Shown here piece after piece: positions 25,621 to 34,305 of a stretch of DNA of 64,000 nucleotides. Origin of the DNA: an uncultured Bacilli bacterium. GTDB taxonomy: Bacteria > Bacillota_I > Bacilli_A > RF39 > UBA660. The stretch covers positions 124,001-188,000 of the forward strand of contig CAKPDH010000002.1 in NCBI GenBank assembly GCA_934148845.1, given 5' to 3'. Made by a program: the position numbers and the translations under genes. Under the pieces are notes generated by a model that did no database searches, was not told the origin of the DNA, and saw only the letters and a list, made by a program, of their open reading frames with translations. How positions within the stretch are numbered: position 1 is the first letter of the stretch; each line of letters starts with the position of its first letter.

Positions 25621-25646
25621 TAAAAAAAATTAGCAAAACGCTAATT
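25621..25646 (-). terminator. Rho-independent terminator
   Basis: AATTAGC (25628-25634) pairs with GCTAATT (25640-25646), then eight T on the minus strand. It overlaps the stop of the 129-aa gene and separates it from rnr. Confidence 0.75.
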
Positions 25647-26034
25647 AAAAATATTTTCTTCTTTTATGTTCGTCTTTAATAGAATTATCTTCATAATTCA
25701 TTAAAGTTATTATATCATCTTTATATAGAATAGTACTTGAATTGCTTTTTATATTTAAAATTTTAGAAACGCTAATTACATTACTATAACTATCAGAAAT
25801 TAAATTTCCAGTATTAAGATCTTTTACTATTTTTCTATTTAATATAACATTTCCACTTAATACATCAATATAATCATAACAACTAATAATCAGATTAGAA
25901 TCATTATATGTAACAACATTTTTCTCCCATGTAACATGTCCATTTACATAAAATAAATCGTTATTACTATTTACAATAATACACTGATCATCTTCAGTTA
26001 AAATTTCATATTTATCTAAAATATAGTTATCCAT
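25645..26034 (-). CDS. Uncharacterised beta-rich protein (129 aa)
   Basis: A soluble protein of alternating short hydrophobic strands: DKYEILTEDDQCIIVNSNND, then ITLMNYEDN near the end and a basic KRRKYF tail. There is no signal peptide or membrane segment. The ATG at 26034 follows GAGGTG; a GTG two codons earlier lies inside that SD. It is 51 nt downstream of polA and probably shares its transcript. No family is recognised. Confidence 0.55.
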   Translation of the reverse strand: MDNYILDKYEILTEDDQCIIVNSNNDLFYVNGHVTWEKNVVTYNDSNLIISCYDYIDVLSGNVILNRKIVKDLNTGNLISDSYSNVISVSKILNIKSNSSTILYKDDIITLMNYEDNSIKDEHKRRKYF

Positions 26035-26085
26035 ATTCACCTCACATAAATATTATACTTATTATGAAACAAAAGTCAATACATA

Positions 26086-28647
26086 CTACTTAGCTTGATA
26101 CCAATCAGATCCACTATTTATGTCAACTACTAAAGGTACATCAAGCTTAACTACATTCTCCATTGTATCTTTAAGTAATGTTTTTACTGTTTCATATTCA
26201 CTTTTTTTACAGTCAATTACAAGTTCATCGTGTACTTGTACAAGAATTTTACTCTCTAAATTTAACTTATTTAAAGAATCATATAACCTAACCATTGCAA
26301 TCTTTATTATATCAGCACTTGTTCCTTGTATAGGAGTATTAAGAGCAATTCTCTCAGCTGCACTTCTTATCATATAATTCTTATTGTTTATTTCATCAAT
26401 AGTTCTTTTTCTATTAAATAATGTTTTTACATATCCTCTTCTTCTTGCATCTTCTATACATCTATTTTTATAATCTACTATACCAGGATATGTTGCATAA
26501 TAATGATTTATAAATTTAGTTGCTTCTTTAGTATCTATATTAAGATTTTCAGAAAGTCCAAATCCACTTATTCCATAAAGTATACCAAAATTTACAGCCT
26601 TAGCCATTCTACGCATATCACTTGTAACTGAAGTTATATCTACATTAAATATATCACTTGCTGTTTTTTTATGTATATCTATATTATTATTAAAGGCATC
26701 TTTTAATGAATCAATTCCAGCAATACTTGAAAATATTCTAAGCTCTATTTGTGAATAATCAGCACTTACTATTATAGAATCATCACTTGGTATAAAAGCT
26801 TTTCTAATTAGTCTACCATATTCATTTCTAATAGGTATATTCTGTAAATTAGGTTCAATACTTGATAACCTACCAGTACGTGTTATTGTTTGAGTATATA
26901 TTGTATGAATTTTATTATCTGGATATATATAATTTATTAATCCCTCTATGTACGTACTATATAATTTAGTTAGTAATCTATATTCTAACAAAAGATTTAT
27001 TATAGGATGTTTATCTTTTAATTTTATAAGTACATCAGCAGCAGTTGAATACCCATTTTTACCTTTTTTAAAATTATGTGGTAAATTTAACTTTTCAAAT
27101 AAGATTTCACCTAATTGTTGAGGAGAAGAAATATTAAATTCACATCCTGCATAATTATATATATCTTTTCTTAAAAGATCAATTTTTAATTTTATTTCTT
27201 CTTTCATTTCCTCTAATTTAGTTCTATCAATATTAAATCCTGTATATTCCATAGAAGCAAGTACTTTACTTAAAGGAAGCTCTACATCGTTAAATAAATC
27301 ATACATATTTTCTTTATTTAATTTTTCTATTAAAGTATCTTTAGTTTCATATATAAACTTAGCTTTTAAAACATTTATTTCTTCTCTATTAAGATTATTT
27401 TTTTCTATATCCTTTATAAAAGGTATATTATATCCAAACTGATTTGATAAATAAGATATATCATCTTTTAAGTTAAGTTCAAGTAAATATGCAGCAAGTA
27501 TAGTATCAAATACAACATTACAATCACATATATTATTTTTTTTGAAACTTACTATCATCTTTTTATAATCATATGTATATATATTTTTACCCTTAAATAT
27601 ATCTAAATTATCTTTTATAAAACTATAAGGAATATAATAGGAAGAATTTAAATTATATGCACCTATTCCTATAATATTAGCCTTATGATAATTAGTATCA
27701 TCTAAATCTAAATAAAGTGCATAAGTGTCATCTTTTAAATCATCTTTATTAGTTAAAACTTTATACTTAATTTCTTCAGTTTTATTTGAATCAAAATTTT
27801 TTAAAAATGAATAAAATTCCAAATCTTCATATATATTTTTAAGACCTTCACTAGGTCCTAAATATCTAATATCATCTAAATTAATCTCTAAAGGTACATC
27901 CTTACATATAGTAGCAATCTCATAACTCATATAAGCACTACTTTTTTCATTAAGTAACTTCTCCTTTGTAGCACCCTTTATTTTATCTATATTATTATAT
28001 ATACCATCAAGTGTTTTATACTCTCTTAATAACTTTAAAGCCGTTTTTTCACCAATTCCTTTAACACCTGGTATATTATCACTACTATCTCCCATTAAAG
28101 CTTTTAAATCTATTATATTTATAGGATCTATTTTCCATTCTTCCTTAAAACTTTCTAAATTATATCTTACATAATCCTTACTTTTTAATAATTTCATCTC
28201 AACTTCTTCTGTAATAAGCTGTAATAAGTCTTTATCACTACTTATAATTAATCCACAATAATTATCATCTTTAATATTACAATATTTTGAAAATGTACCT
28301 ATAATATCATCTGCTTCATAATTATCAATTTCATAATACTTTATTCCCATATTAGTAAGCATTTCTTTTGCTTTTGGAAATTGCATTTTTAACTCATCTG
28401 GAGTATCAAGTCTACCTTGTTTATAAAAATCATACCTGTCATGTCTAAAAGTTTTACCTTTATCAAAAGCAACAATCATATAAACAGGATTTTCTTCTAG
28501 TACAATTTTATTAATCATATTAGCAAATCCAAATAAAGCATTAGTAGGAAATCCCTTACTATTTTTCATAAAATTACCCGAATAAGCTGTTGCATAATAA
28601 CTTCTAAAAAGTAAATTATTACCATCTACCATTATTATCTTTTCCAT
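26086..28647 (-). CDS. polA: DNA polymerase I
   Basis: The repair and Okazaki-fragment polymerase. The N-terminal 5'-3' exonuclease domain (1-290) has VDGNNLLFRSYYA, the NYEADDIIGT metal-binding motif and the SDNIPGVKGIGEKTA helix-hairpin-helix. The central 3'-5' exonuclease-like domain (295-450) lacks the usual DTET and DY residues, so proofreading is presumably absent, as in many Gram-positives. The polymerase core (460-853) has motif A SADYSQIELR, the O-helix RRMAKAVNFGILYG and motif C VQVHDELV. The 853-aa length is normal. Confidence 0.97.
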   Translation of the reverse strand: MEKIIMVDGNNLLFRSYYATAYSGNFMKNSKGFPTNALFGFANMINKIVLEENPVYMIVAFDKGKTFRHDRYDFYKQGRLDTPDELKMQFPKAKEMLTNMGIKYYEIDNYEADDIIGTFSKYCNIKDDNYCGLIISSDKDLLQLITEEVEMKLLKSKDYVRYNLESFKEEWKIDPINIIDLKALMGDSSDNIPGVKGIGEKTALKLLREYKTLDGIYNNIDKIKGATKEKLLNEKSSAYMSYEIATICKDVPLEINLDDIRYLGPSEGLKNIYEDLEFYSFLKNFDSNKTEEIKYKVLTNKDDLKDDTYALYLDLDDTNYHKANIIGIGAYNLNSSYYIPYSFIKDNLDIFKGKNIYTYDYKKMIVSFKKNNICDCNVVFDTILAAYLLELNLKDDISYLSNQFGYNIPFIKDIEKNNLNREEINVLKAKFIYETKDTLIEKLNKENMYDLFNDVELPLSKVLASMEYTGFNIDRTKLEEMKEEIKLKIDLLRKDIYNYAGCEFNISSPQQLGEILFEKLNLPHNFKKGKNGYSTAADVLIKLKDKHPIINLLLEYRLLTKLYSTYIEGLINYIYPDNKIHTIYTQTITRTGRLSSIEPNLQNIPIRNEYGRLIRKAFIPSDDSIIVSADYSQIELRIFSSIAGIDSLKDAFNNNIDIHKKTASDIFNVDITSVTSDMRRMAKAVNFGILYGISGFGLSENLNIDTKEATKFINHYYATYPGIVDYKNRCIEDARRRGYVKTLFNRKRTIDEINNKNYMIRSAAERIALNTPIQGTSADIIKIAMVRLYDSLNKLNLESKILVQVHDELVIDCKKSEYETVKTLLKDTMENVVKLDVPLVVDINSGSDWYQAK

Positions 28648-28712
28648 TTTATCACCATTAAAATTATATCAAAAAAAATAATGGATTAAAAGTATCATTA
28701 AAAAATCTCTAA

Positions 28713-30572
28713 TTATTTATCTAATTCTTGCACTATTTTCTTTACAATACTTTCTTTATTTAGTCCATTATCTTTCTCAATCTCACTAACAGTACCTTGC
28801 TTTACAAATTTATCTTTATATCCAAATGGAATTGTTTTAATATTTAAATTATATTTAGACATGAATTCAAGTATTGTATCATAAAGTCCTGTTATAAGAT
28901 TATCTTCAATCGTTACAATCATACTACATCCAGTCACTATTTCTTTTAGTTTTTTTTCATTTATTGGCTTTAAAAACCTCATATTTACTACTTTTGCATT
29001 AATATTTATAATACTTAATTCATTACTTACTAAATATGCATACTCTACCATTTTACCTATTGCTAGTATAGCTATATCTCCATCACTTTTTAAAACTTCC
29101 GGTACTCCAAGCTTTATTTTATCGTGTTTTTTAAACTTATATTCTCCCTCACTACCTCTTGGATATCTTATCGCAATTGGGTGATCATAATAAACTGCAA
29201 AATCCATCATAATAGATAACTCTAAAAAGTCTTTAGGTGACATTATAGTTATATTTGGTATTGTTCTTAAATAAGATAAATCAAATATCCCTTGATGTGT
29301 CTCACCATCATTACCTACAATTCCAGCTCTATCTATACATATTACAACACCTAAATCCTGAAGTGCGATATCATGTATTAACTGATCATATCCTCTTTGT
29401 AAAAATGAAGAATATATTGGAATAAATGGTTTTAATCCACTTTTTGCCATGCCAGCGACAAGTCCTAAAGCGTGTTCTTCTGCTATTCCAACATCAAAAA
29501 ATCTATCTTTGAATTCGTCTGCAAAATTACTTAATCCAGTTCCATCCTTCATTGCAGCAACAACTGCTACTATATTTTTATTTTTTCTAGCAAGAGATAC
29601 TAATTTATCACCAAATACTTTAGAATAATCTACAGACTTACTAGCTAATTTTAAACCTGTATCCTTATTAAAACTAGATATTCCATGAAACTTAGAAGGG
29701 TTTTCTTCCGCATACTTATATCCTTTTCCCTTTTTAGTTATAACATGTATTAAAACAGGTCCACGAATTCTTTTGCTTCTTTTAAATATATCTTCAAGTT
29801 GCTCTATATTATGCCCATCAACAGGTCCTAAATACGTAAAACCTATATCTTCAAAATACATATTCTTGATAAAAACTTGTTTTAACATTCTTTTAATACT
29901 TTGTACCAAATTTACTAAACGTTGTCCTATAAATGGAATTTTTAAAGTAACTTTTTTTATATAACTATTAGAATCACTATATAATTTTCTAGTTCTCATT
30001 TTGCTTAATAATAAAGGTATACCACCTACATTTTTAGATATACTCATTTCATTATCATTTAGTATAACTGTCATATTTAAATTACTACTACCGACATCAT
30101 TTAATGCTTCCAAAGCCATACCACCTGTAAGTGAACCATCACCAATGATTGCTACTACATTATAATTTTTATTTTGGATATCACGAGATCTAGCAATACC
30201 TGCTGCTGCAGAAATACTTGTACTACTATGACCTGTATTAAACACATCATAAATAGATTCTGAAGTTTTAGGAAATCCAGAAATACCATTAAATTTTCTT
30301 AAGGTTTTTAAAGCATCTTTTCTTCCCGTTAATATTTTGTGTACATAACACTGATGTCCAACATCAAATACTATTTTATCTACTGGAGCATTAAATACAC
30401 TGTGAAGCGCTATAGTAAGTTCTACAATTCCCAAATTAGATGCTAAATGTCCTCCATTAGTTGATACAATATCTATTATATATTCTCTAATTTCTTCTGC
30501 CAAAATTTTTTTATCATTCAAATTCAATTTTTTTAACTTACTTGGACTATCAATTTTATCTATCAATTTCAT
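28713..30572 (-). CDS. dxs: 1-deoxy-D-xylulose-5-phosphate synthase
   Basis: A thiamine-diphosphate enzyme that condenses pyruvate with glyceraldehyde-3-phosphate, the first step of the MEP isoprenoid pathway. It shows GGHLASNLG, the ThDP motif IGDGSLTGGMALEALND near 150-165, the GPVDGHN segment, and the transketolase-like centre with DVGIAEEHALGLVAGMA and the C-terminal swivel domain. The ATG at 30572 is preferred; a TTG four codons earlier precedes the GGTGAG SD. 619 aa is normal. Confidence 0.96.
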   Translation of the reverse strand: MKLIDKIDSPSKLKKLNLNDKKILAEEIREYIIDIVSTNGGHLASNLGIVELTIALHSVFNAPVDKIVFDVGHQCYVHKILTGRKDALKTLRKFNGISGFPKTSESIYDVFNTGHSSTSISAAAGIARSRDIQNKNYNVVAIIGDGSLTGGMALEALNDVGSSNLNMTVILNDNEMSISKNVGGIPLLLSKMRTRKLYSDSNSYIKKVTLKIPFIGQRLVNLVQSIKRMLKQVFIKNMYFEDIGFTYLGPVDGHNIEQLEDIFKRSKRIRGPVLIHVITKKGKGYKYAEENPSKFHGISSFNKDTGLKLASKSVDYSKVFGDKLVSLARKNKNIVAVVAAMKDGTGLSNFADEFKDRFFDVGIAEEHALGLVAGMAKSGLKPFIPIYSSFLQRGYDQLIHDIALQDLGVVICIDRAGIVGNDGETHQGIFDLSYLRTIPNITIMSPKDFLELSIMMDFAVYYDHPIAIRYPRGSEGEYKFKKHDKIKLGVPEVLKSDGDIAILAIGKMVEYAYLVSNELSIININAKVVNMRFLKPINEKKLKEIVTGCSMIVTIEDNLITGLYDTILEFMSKYNLNIKTIPFGYKDKFVKQGTVSEIEKDNGLNKESIVKKIVQELDK

Positions 30573-30596
30573 ACTGCTCACCAAATTGATATTTTA

Positions 30597-31523
30597 CTAC
30601 TTATATTTCTTTCTATCAATAGGTTTTAATATCAATGTTTTCCCTTTTTCCATATTAATACCATATTTTTCTATTTTTTTATAATCTAATATATTATAAG
30701 TTTTATTTTTTATTACTACTTTACTACACATACTATTTAAATAATTATTTATCCTATTATTATATTCAAAATAATCTATTAAAGAAGCATTATATAAGCC
30801 TCTTTGTTTTATATAATACCATTTTAAAAGCAACAAATTATTTTCACTTAAAAGCTTTAAAATAGTTTTTTTCTTAATACTTAAATTATTATTAATATTA
30901 GTACTAATAAAATCTAAATTTTTAATAAATTTTACAATACTTTCATAACTATCATAATGTTTAAATTCATCCACTAATTCATATAAATTAGAATTAAAAT
31001 GTATACTTTGCAATTTTTCAGTACCAATTAAATCTTCTAATCTTTTTGCAAAATATTTTTCTATTTGACATACTTCATTACTACTTTTTAAATTAAAAAA
31101 TCTCTCACATAAAATATTTCTATATCCTTCATTTAAGCCATATCCAATACTTTTTAAATACTGATCTTTTTCTAAAATAAATCCATTATATAATATATTA
31201 TTTTGATATATTTCCATAGACAAATCAAATAATTCATAGTAATTAATTAAGCTAGTGTCTCTATTTTGTAAATTATATAATAAAATTTGTATATTATTAT
31301 AAAGTCCCATATCTTTTAATTTATTTATATATATATTTATTATCCCTGAATATTTAAAATTTTCTATATCATTATATTCAAAATTTTCTCTTTTTTCTAT
31401 TTTAACATTTTTAATATTTAATTCTTTTTTGGTTATATAAATGTTAGACATATATCCATAAAAAATAGTTAAAGCTAATGGAGATAATTCCATCAATATT
31501 TTATTAATTTCTGTATCTTTCAT
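30597..31523 (-). CDS. Uncharacterised protein upstream of dxs
   Basis: A 308-aa, very AT-rich, Asn/Ile/Lys-rich, predicted mostly helical protein without signal peptide. A phrase GYGLNEGYRNILCERFF resembles the LNEG(x)T segment of some membrane-anchored peptidase families, but no HExxH metal site is present. It has a good SD (AAGGAG) and lies 24 nt before dxs, so the two are probably co-transcribed. The family is not recognised. Confidence 0.6.
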   Translation of the reverse strand: MKDTEINKILMELSPLALTIFYGYMSNIYITKKELNIKNVKIEKRENFEYNDIENFKYSGIINIYINKLKDMGLYNNIQILLYNLQNRDTSLINYYELFDLSMEIYQNNILYNGFILEKDQYLKSIGYGLNEGYRNILCERFFNLKSSNEVCQIEKYFAKRLEDLIGTEKLQSIHFNSNLYELVDEFKHYDSYESIVKFIKNLDFISTNINNNLSIKKKTILKLLSENNLLLLKWYYIKQRGLYNASLIDYFEYNNRINNYLNSMCSKVVIKNKTYNILDYKKIEKYGINMEKGKTLILKPIDRKKYK

Positions 31524-31563
31524 AAAATCTCCTTAAATTATTTATATTATATAAAATATAAAT

Positions 31564-31583
31564 AAAAAAAACAAGTTACTTGT
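31564..31583 (-). terminator. Terminator of the tiny-ORF unit
   Basis: ACAAGT (31571-31576) pairs with ACTTGT (31578-31583), followed on the minus strand by seven T. A longer 13-bp stem, AAAAAGATTTTAT with its complement at 31620-31632, precedes it and overlaps the stop codon of the 48-aa ORF. Confidence 0.7.
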
Positions 31584-31630
31584 TAAATAAGAAAAAGATT
31601 TTATTAAAATTTCTTTTATATAAAATCTTT

Positions 31631-31777
31631 TTATTCATCACGACTCATTATATTTCTTATCACTATAATAAAAATTGCTATTATAGCAGAATTCAAAAAT
31701 ATATTTATAATTTGTATTATGTCTATAACAGAAATAATGAGAGTATGATGAATTTTAATAAACTTTTTAAACTTCAT
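31631..31777 (-). CDS. Single-span membrane peptide (48 aa)
   Basis: MKFKKFIKIHHTLIISVIDI begins a basic N-terminus followed by a long Ile-rich hydrophobic segment (about 13-40) and a charged tail ending RNIMSRDE. SD AAAGGTGAG stands 4 nt before the ATG. Size, a single membrane span and flanking charges recall type I toxin peptides or small membrane regulators. It is the last of three tiny ORFs in one transcription unit, downstream of a leader with alternative hairpins. Function unknown. Confidence 0.5.
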   Translation of the reverse strand: MKFKKFIKIHHTLIISVIDIIQIINIFLNSAIIAIFIIVIRNIMSRDE

Positions 31778-31797
31778 AATTCTCACCTTTCTTTATA

Positions 31798-31841
31798 GGC
31801 AAGATAATTTATTTAGTGGCAAACGTATAAACTACCTTGCC
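31798..31841 (-). promoter_or_regulatory. Mutually exclusive hairpins between tiny ORFs
   Basis: On the minus-strand RNA, GGCAAG (31841-31836) can pair with TTTGCC (31823-31818) inside the 17-aa ORF or with CTTGCC (31803-31798) after it. Ribosome progress over the 17-aa ORF would choose between the two forms, as in leader-peptide control. The distal form ends 21 nt before the 48-aa ORF. Confidence 0.45.
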
Positions 31842-31862
31842 ATATTTTATATCCAAGTTCAT
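31809..31862 (-). CDS. 17-codon leader peptide-like ORF
   Basis: MNLDIKYGKVVYTFATK begins after SD AGGAAGTG with 5-nt spacing and ends inside the alternative stem-loop region. The length and overlap with competing hairpins suggest a translated leader rather than a functional protein. Confidence 0.35.
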   Translation of the reverse strand: MNLDIKYGKVVYTFATK

Positions 31863-31894
31863 TTATACACTTCCTTTCATAGTATAACTGGATA

Positions 31895-31960
31895 TTAGTT
31901 TATAACTAAAAATCGATGTGATTTTAAGTATAAGCAAAAATTGTATTGTAATATTGTCAT
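31895..31960 (-). CDS. 21-codon upstream ORF
   Basis: MTILQYNFCLYLKSHRFLVI follows AAAGGAGATG. The sequence around its SD (GATGTGATT, 31972-31964) is exactly complementary to AATCACATC inside the ORF (31923-31915), so its translation start can be masked by its own message. It is the first ORF after the promoter at 31999-32026. Confidence 0.35.
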   Translation of the reverse strand: MTILQYNFCLYLKSHRFLVIN

Positions 31961-31998
31961 TTTAATCACATCTCCTTTCTTTAAAATATTACATCAAA

Positions 31999-32026
31999 AT
32001 TATATATTATTATTAATTTTTTTCAA
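31999..32026 (-). promoter_or_regulatory. Promoter of the tiny-ORF unit
   Basis: -35 TTGAAA (32026-32021), a 16-nt spacer and -10 TATAAT (32004-31999) on the minus strand. The expected start near 31992 precedes the first SD by about 17 nt. Confidence 0.6.
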
Positions 32027-32065
32027 ACAAATATGCGTGAAATGTCAATTATTATGTATGAAATT

Positions 32066-32087
32066 TAAAAAAACGCTAAAAAGCGTT
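32066..32087 (-). terminator. Terminator of the DUF1653-histidine phosphatase operon
   Basis: AACGCT (32072-32077) pairs with AGCGTT (32082-32087) around AAAA, followed by seven T on the minus strand. Confidence 0.8.
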
Positions 32088-32093
32088 AATATT

Positions 32094-32753
32094 TTACTTA
32101 ATATTTTTCAAATCATCAAACTCAATAAGTTCTATACTTACTGGATTATTATTTTGATCCATAACAATTTTAAATACTTCTGGAGCATCTAATATTTTAT
32201 CTACAATTATTTTATCTTTATACCCGATTTTTAAATGATGAGTATTAGATACACTAATTAACTTACACCATTTAAGTAAATAGAATGTAATAGCATATCC
32301 ATGAGAAAAAATAGCTACTCTCTTACCTCTATTTTTTTCTAAAATTTCATCTATAGCATCAGTCATTCTATTTCTAACGTCTAACTGACTTTCTCCACCT
32401 TCCGTATGATAATTTATATTTTCATATTGTAACTCAAACCAATTTAATATTTTATCACTATTAAATATGCCTAGTCTTCTTTCATCAAGTCTATCATCTA
32501 TATTTATTTTTAAGTTTTGACTTTCAAGTAAATACTTGGCAGTTTGAAGCGTTCTTACCATATTACTTGCATACACCACATCAATATTCTTAAGTTCATC
32601 TTCAGTACTAAGTATTTTAGCCTTCACCTCACCAAGGGGTGTTAAGATTATCTTTTCCCTTTTTAACCTATCACTTTGGTCAGTATGATAATTTAAAATT
32701 ATATTATCACTATACTTAATTGAATGTCTAATTAAATAGATTGTTGTATTCAT
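32094..32753 (-). CDS. Histidine phosphatase family protein
   Basis: A 219-aa phosphoglycerate-mutase-like fold. The phosphoryl-accepting His is in IYLIRHSIKYSDN (RHG motif with Ser instead of Gly), followed by VYASNMVRTLQTAKYLL, DERRLGIFN with the proton-donor Glu, and the second catalytic His in VAIFSHGYAITFYL. The enzyme removes phosphate from small molecules; the exact substrate cannot be read. It is 21 nt downstream of the DUF1653 gene and ends in a strong terminator. Confidence 0.88.
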   Translation of the reverse strand: MNTTIYLIRHSIKYSDNIILNYHTDQSDRLKREKIILTPLGEVKAKILSTEDELKNIDVVYASNMVRTLQTAKYLLESQNLKINIDDRLDERRLGIFNSDKILNWFELQYENINYHTEGGESQLDVRNRMTDAIDEILEKNRGKRVAIFSHGYAITFYLLKWCKLISVSNTHHLKIGYKDKIIVDKILDAPEVFKIVMDQNNNPVSIELIEFDDLKNIK

Positions 32754-32773
32754 ATATCCTCCTTAAAATTACT

Positions 32774-33004
32774 TTACTTACTTACACTTTTAATGTCTTG
32801 TAATTCAAAACGATATTTTTGACCATTTTTATTTACCTCATCAAAAAATGCATCATATGGTCTACACCATAATCTATTATCTCCATATAAAGCCCTATAA
32901 GCTACCATTTTTTCACTTGTTTCACTATTATAAATAATATCTTCTACTATATAAAAATTACCTTTATAATGTTTATAAATACCATTAATTTTTAATTCTA
33001 ACAT
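32774..33004 (-). CDS. DUF1653 domain protein
   Basis: A 76-aa protein with the DUF1653 pattern: YKHYKGNFYIVEDIIYNSET, then MVAYRALYGDNRLWCRPYDAF and a closing RFELQDI. The domain is a small beta-barrel of unknown function common in bacteria. It is first in a two-gene operon with the histidine phosphatase. The upstream region holds TATAAT at about 33167 and the palindrome at 33182-33195. Confidence 0.85.
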   Translation of the reverse strand: MLELKINGIYKHYKGNFYIVEDIIYNSETSEKMVAYRALYGDNRLWCRPYDAFFDEVNKNGQKYRFELQDIKSVSK

Positions 33005-33181
33005 ATCATCACCTATAACAATTGTAACACATATTTATAAATATATTTAATTATTTATTTTATTTTTTATGTTTGCCTTTACTAAAATATTATTTTTTAT
33101 AGTCCCTAAATTAAAATCTTTATTTTCTAATTTAATTTCTCTTAAAATAATAACATATAGTATTATACGAAAGAAAAAATG

Positions 33182-33195
33182 CTTACATATGTAAG
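33182..33195. promoter_or_regulatory. Palindromic operator-like site
   Basis: CTTACATATGTAAG is a perfect 14-bp palindrome. It lies about 17-20 nt upstream of a minus-strand TATAAT, so it would cover the -35 region of a promoter for the DUF1653 operon. Confidence 0.35.
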
Positions 33196-33221
33196 TTTAT
33201 AAATGAATTATTAAATTAACA

Positions 33222-33257
33222 AAAACCTACTTTCAAGTAAATTTAAAAGTAGGTTTT
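33222..33257. terminator. Bidirectional terminator-like hairpin
   Basis: AAAACCTACTTT (33222-33233) pairs perfectly with AAAGTAGGTTTT (33246-33257). The interval 33258-33529 holds only the structured repeat at 33265-33324 and AT-rich sequence with no supportable gene. Confidence 0.6.
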
Positions 33258-33264
33258 ATATTAT

Positions 33265-33324
33265 CTCGAAAAAGTTCGAATATCAATCAATCTAGTGTGA
33301 GTATCTTAGTAATCTAAAGCTCAC
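33265..33324 (+). repeat. Structured repeat, copy A
   Basis: CTCGAAAAAGTTCGA hairpin, then TATCAATCAATCTAGTG, then a GTGAG/CTCAC hairpin (33297-33324). The same order of hairpin, AATCAATCTRGTG core and second hairpin recurs at 35239-35310. Both copies lie 3' of minus-strand accessory genes. Confidence 0.5.
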
Positions 33325-33529
33325 TTTCAAAGACAATTAATATAAAAATCATTCTCTAATTATATTAGATCATCTTTTTTTCAGTAAAGAACACGTATTT
33401 ACATTTTTCAAAAAATATTTATTAATTTACTGATAAAATTGATAAATACAATTTAATACAAACATCTTTTTTAGTATATGGCTAGGTAGGCTCTTTACCA
33501 ACATTACCATTATCATTTTTATAATATTT

Positions 33530-34123
33530 TTAACCATCTATAGAAATATATGATAGTTCTAATCCATATAATTCAATAGTAATTAAATGTTCATCTAATT
33601 TATTGTCTAAATAGGTTAACTCACCACAATTAACTTTACTAACATAAATAGTTGGTTTTCCTATTTTTTCAATAATTTCATCTCTAGTATGGTTTTTAAC
33701 ATACCATCCATCTTTTTTTAATTTTTCCAACAAATAATTTATTACTTTCTCTTTGCATTTAAAATAATGCTCTATTATTTCATCGGCATAATTAATAAGT
33801 TCTTCTTTAATTTCATCAGCTGTAATAATAACATTTAGACCTTTATACTTATATTCAAATCCATTTTTTGTTTTATAGACTGAATCATCATATAATTCTT
33901 TTATAAAAGTATTCCAATCATCAGCAATTATATTAAAATTATCTGTTTCATGATTATAAATTCCTATTTTATTCGTTTCTCTTTCAAAACATACAGTATC
34001 ACCAAATTCTAATTCAGCAAAGGGTATAATTTTATCTTTTAATTCAGAATCAAAGCTTTGAAAGTTTAAAATATAAGTTTTACTACTAGGATCCATAGAA
34101 TAAAAGTATTTATTTTGATTCAA
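33530..34123 (-). CDS. SUKH/SMI1-KNR4-type immunity protein fragment
   Basis: Residues 30-80 hold the C-terminal lobe of a SUKH domain (IPFAELEFGDTVCFERETN, then YNHETDNFNIIADDWNTFIK). The remainder (95-197) is a second domain ending ELTYLDNKLDEHLITIELYG, like small immunity-type domains. The N-terminal SUKH lobe is missing and the only start is a TTG without SD right after a stop, so the gene is probably 5'-truncated. Beyond the stop the same frame continues with KYYKNDNGNVGKEPT to a TAG at 33482, suggesting a nonsense mutation too. SUKH proteins neutralise polymorphic toxins. Confidence 0.5.
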   Translation of the reverse strand: MNQNKYFYSMDPSSKTYILNFQSFDSELKDKIIPFAELEFGDTVCFERETNKIGIYNHETDNFNIIADDWNTFIKELYDDSVYKTKNGFEYKYKGLNVIITADEIKEELINYADEIIEHYFKCKEKVINYLLEKLKKDGWYVKNHTRDEIIEKIGKPTIYVSKVNCGELTYLDNKLDEHLITIELYGLELSYISIDG

Positions 34124-34281
34124 TTAAAAATTTATTATCTTGTAATCTATTACTAAGATACTATTTTTTCTTAAATTAATCAATAAAAAATGCACAATTT
34201 TTCTTATTGATGGAAGTATAACAACCACTAGGTATAAATTTCTAGGTAGTAATAACTACTAACTAGTTAAATTATACTGCT

Positions 34282-34302
34282 TTTTGATAAAGTGTATCAA
34301 AA
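34282..34302 (-). terminator. Hairpin upstream of the orphan gene
   Basis: TTTTGATA (34282-34289) pairs with TATCAAAA (34295-34302) around a 5-nt loop. T-rich flanks exist on both strands. It stands just upstream of the plus-strand promoter. The rest of 34124-34281 has no gene but carries AGTAATAACTACTAACTAG, also found in near-identical form near 35318. Confidence 0.4.
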
Positions 34303-34305
34303 AAA

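Noticed and set aside
31580..31798. 72-aa plus-strand frame over the tiny-ORF unit
   Set aside because: It reads antisense to the SD-led 48-aa ORF and across the terminator stems, with no SD; the minus strand has promoter, SDs and terminator in order.
31941..32192. 83-aa plus-strand frame near the tiny-ORF promoter
   Set aside because: It runs across a strong terminator and into the antisense of the histidine phosphatase; no SD.
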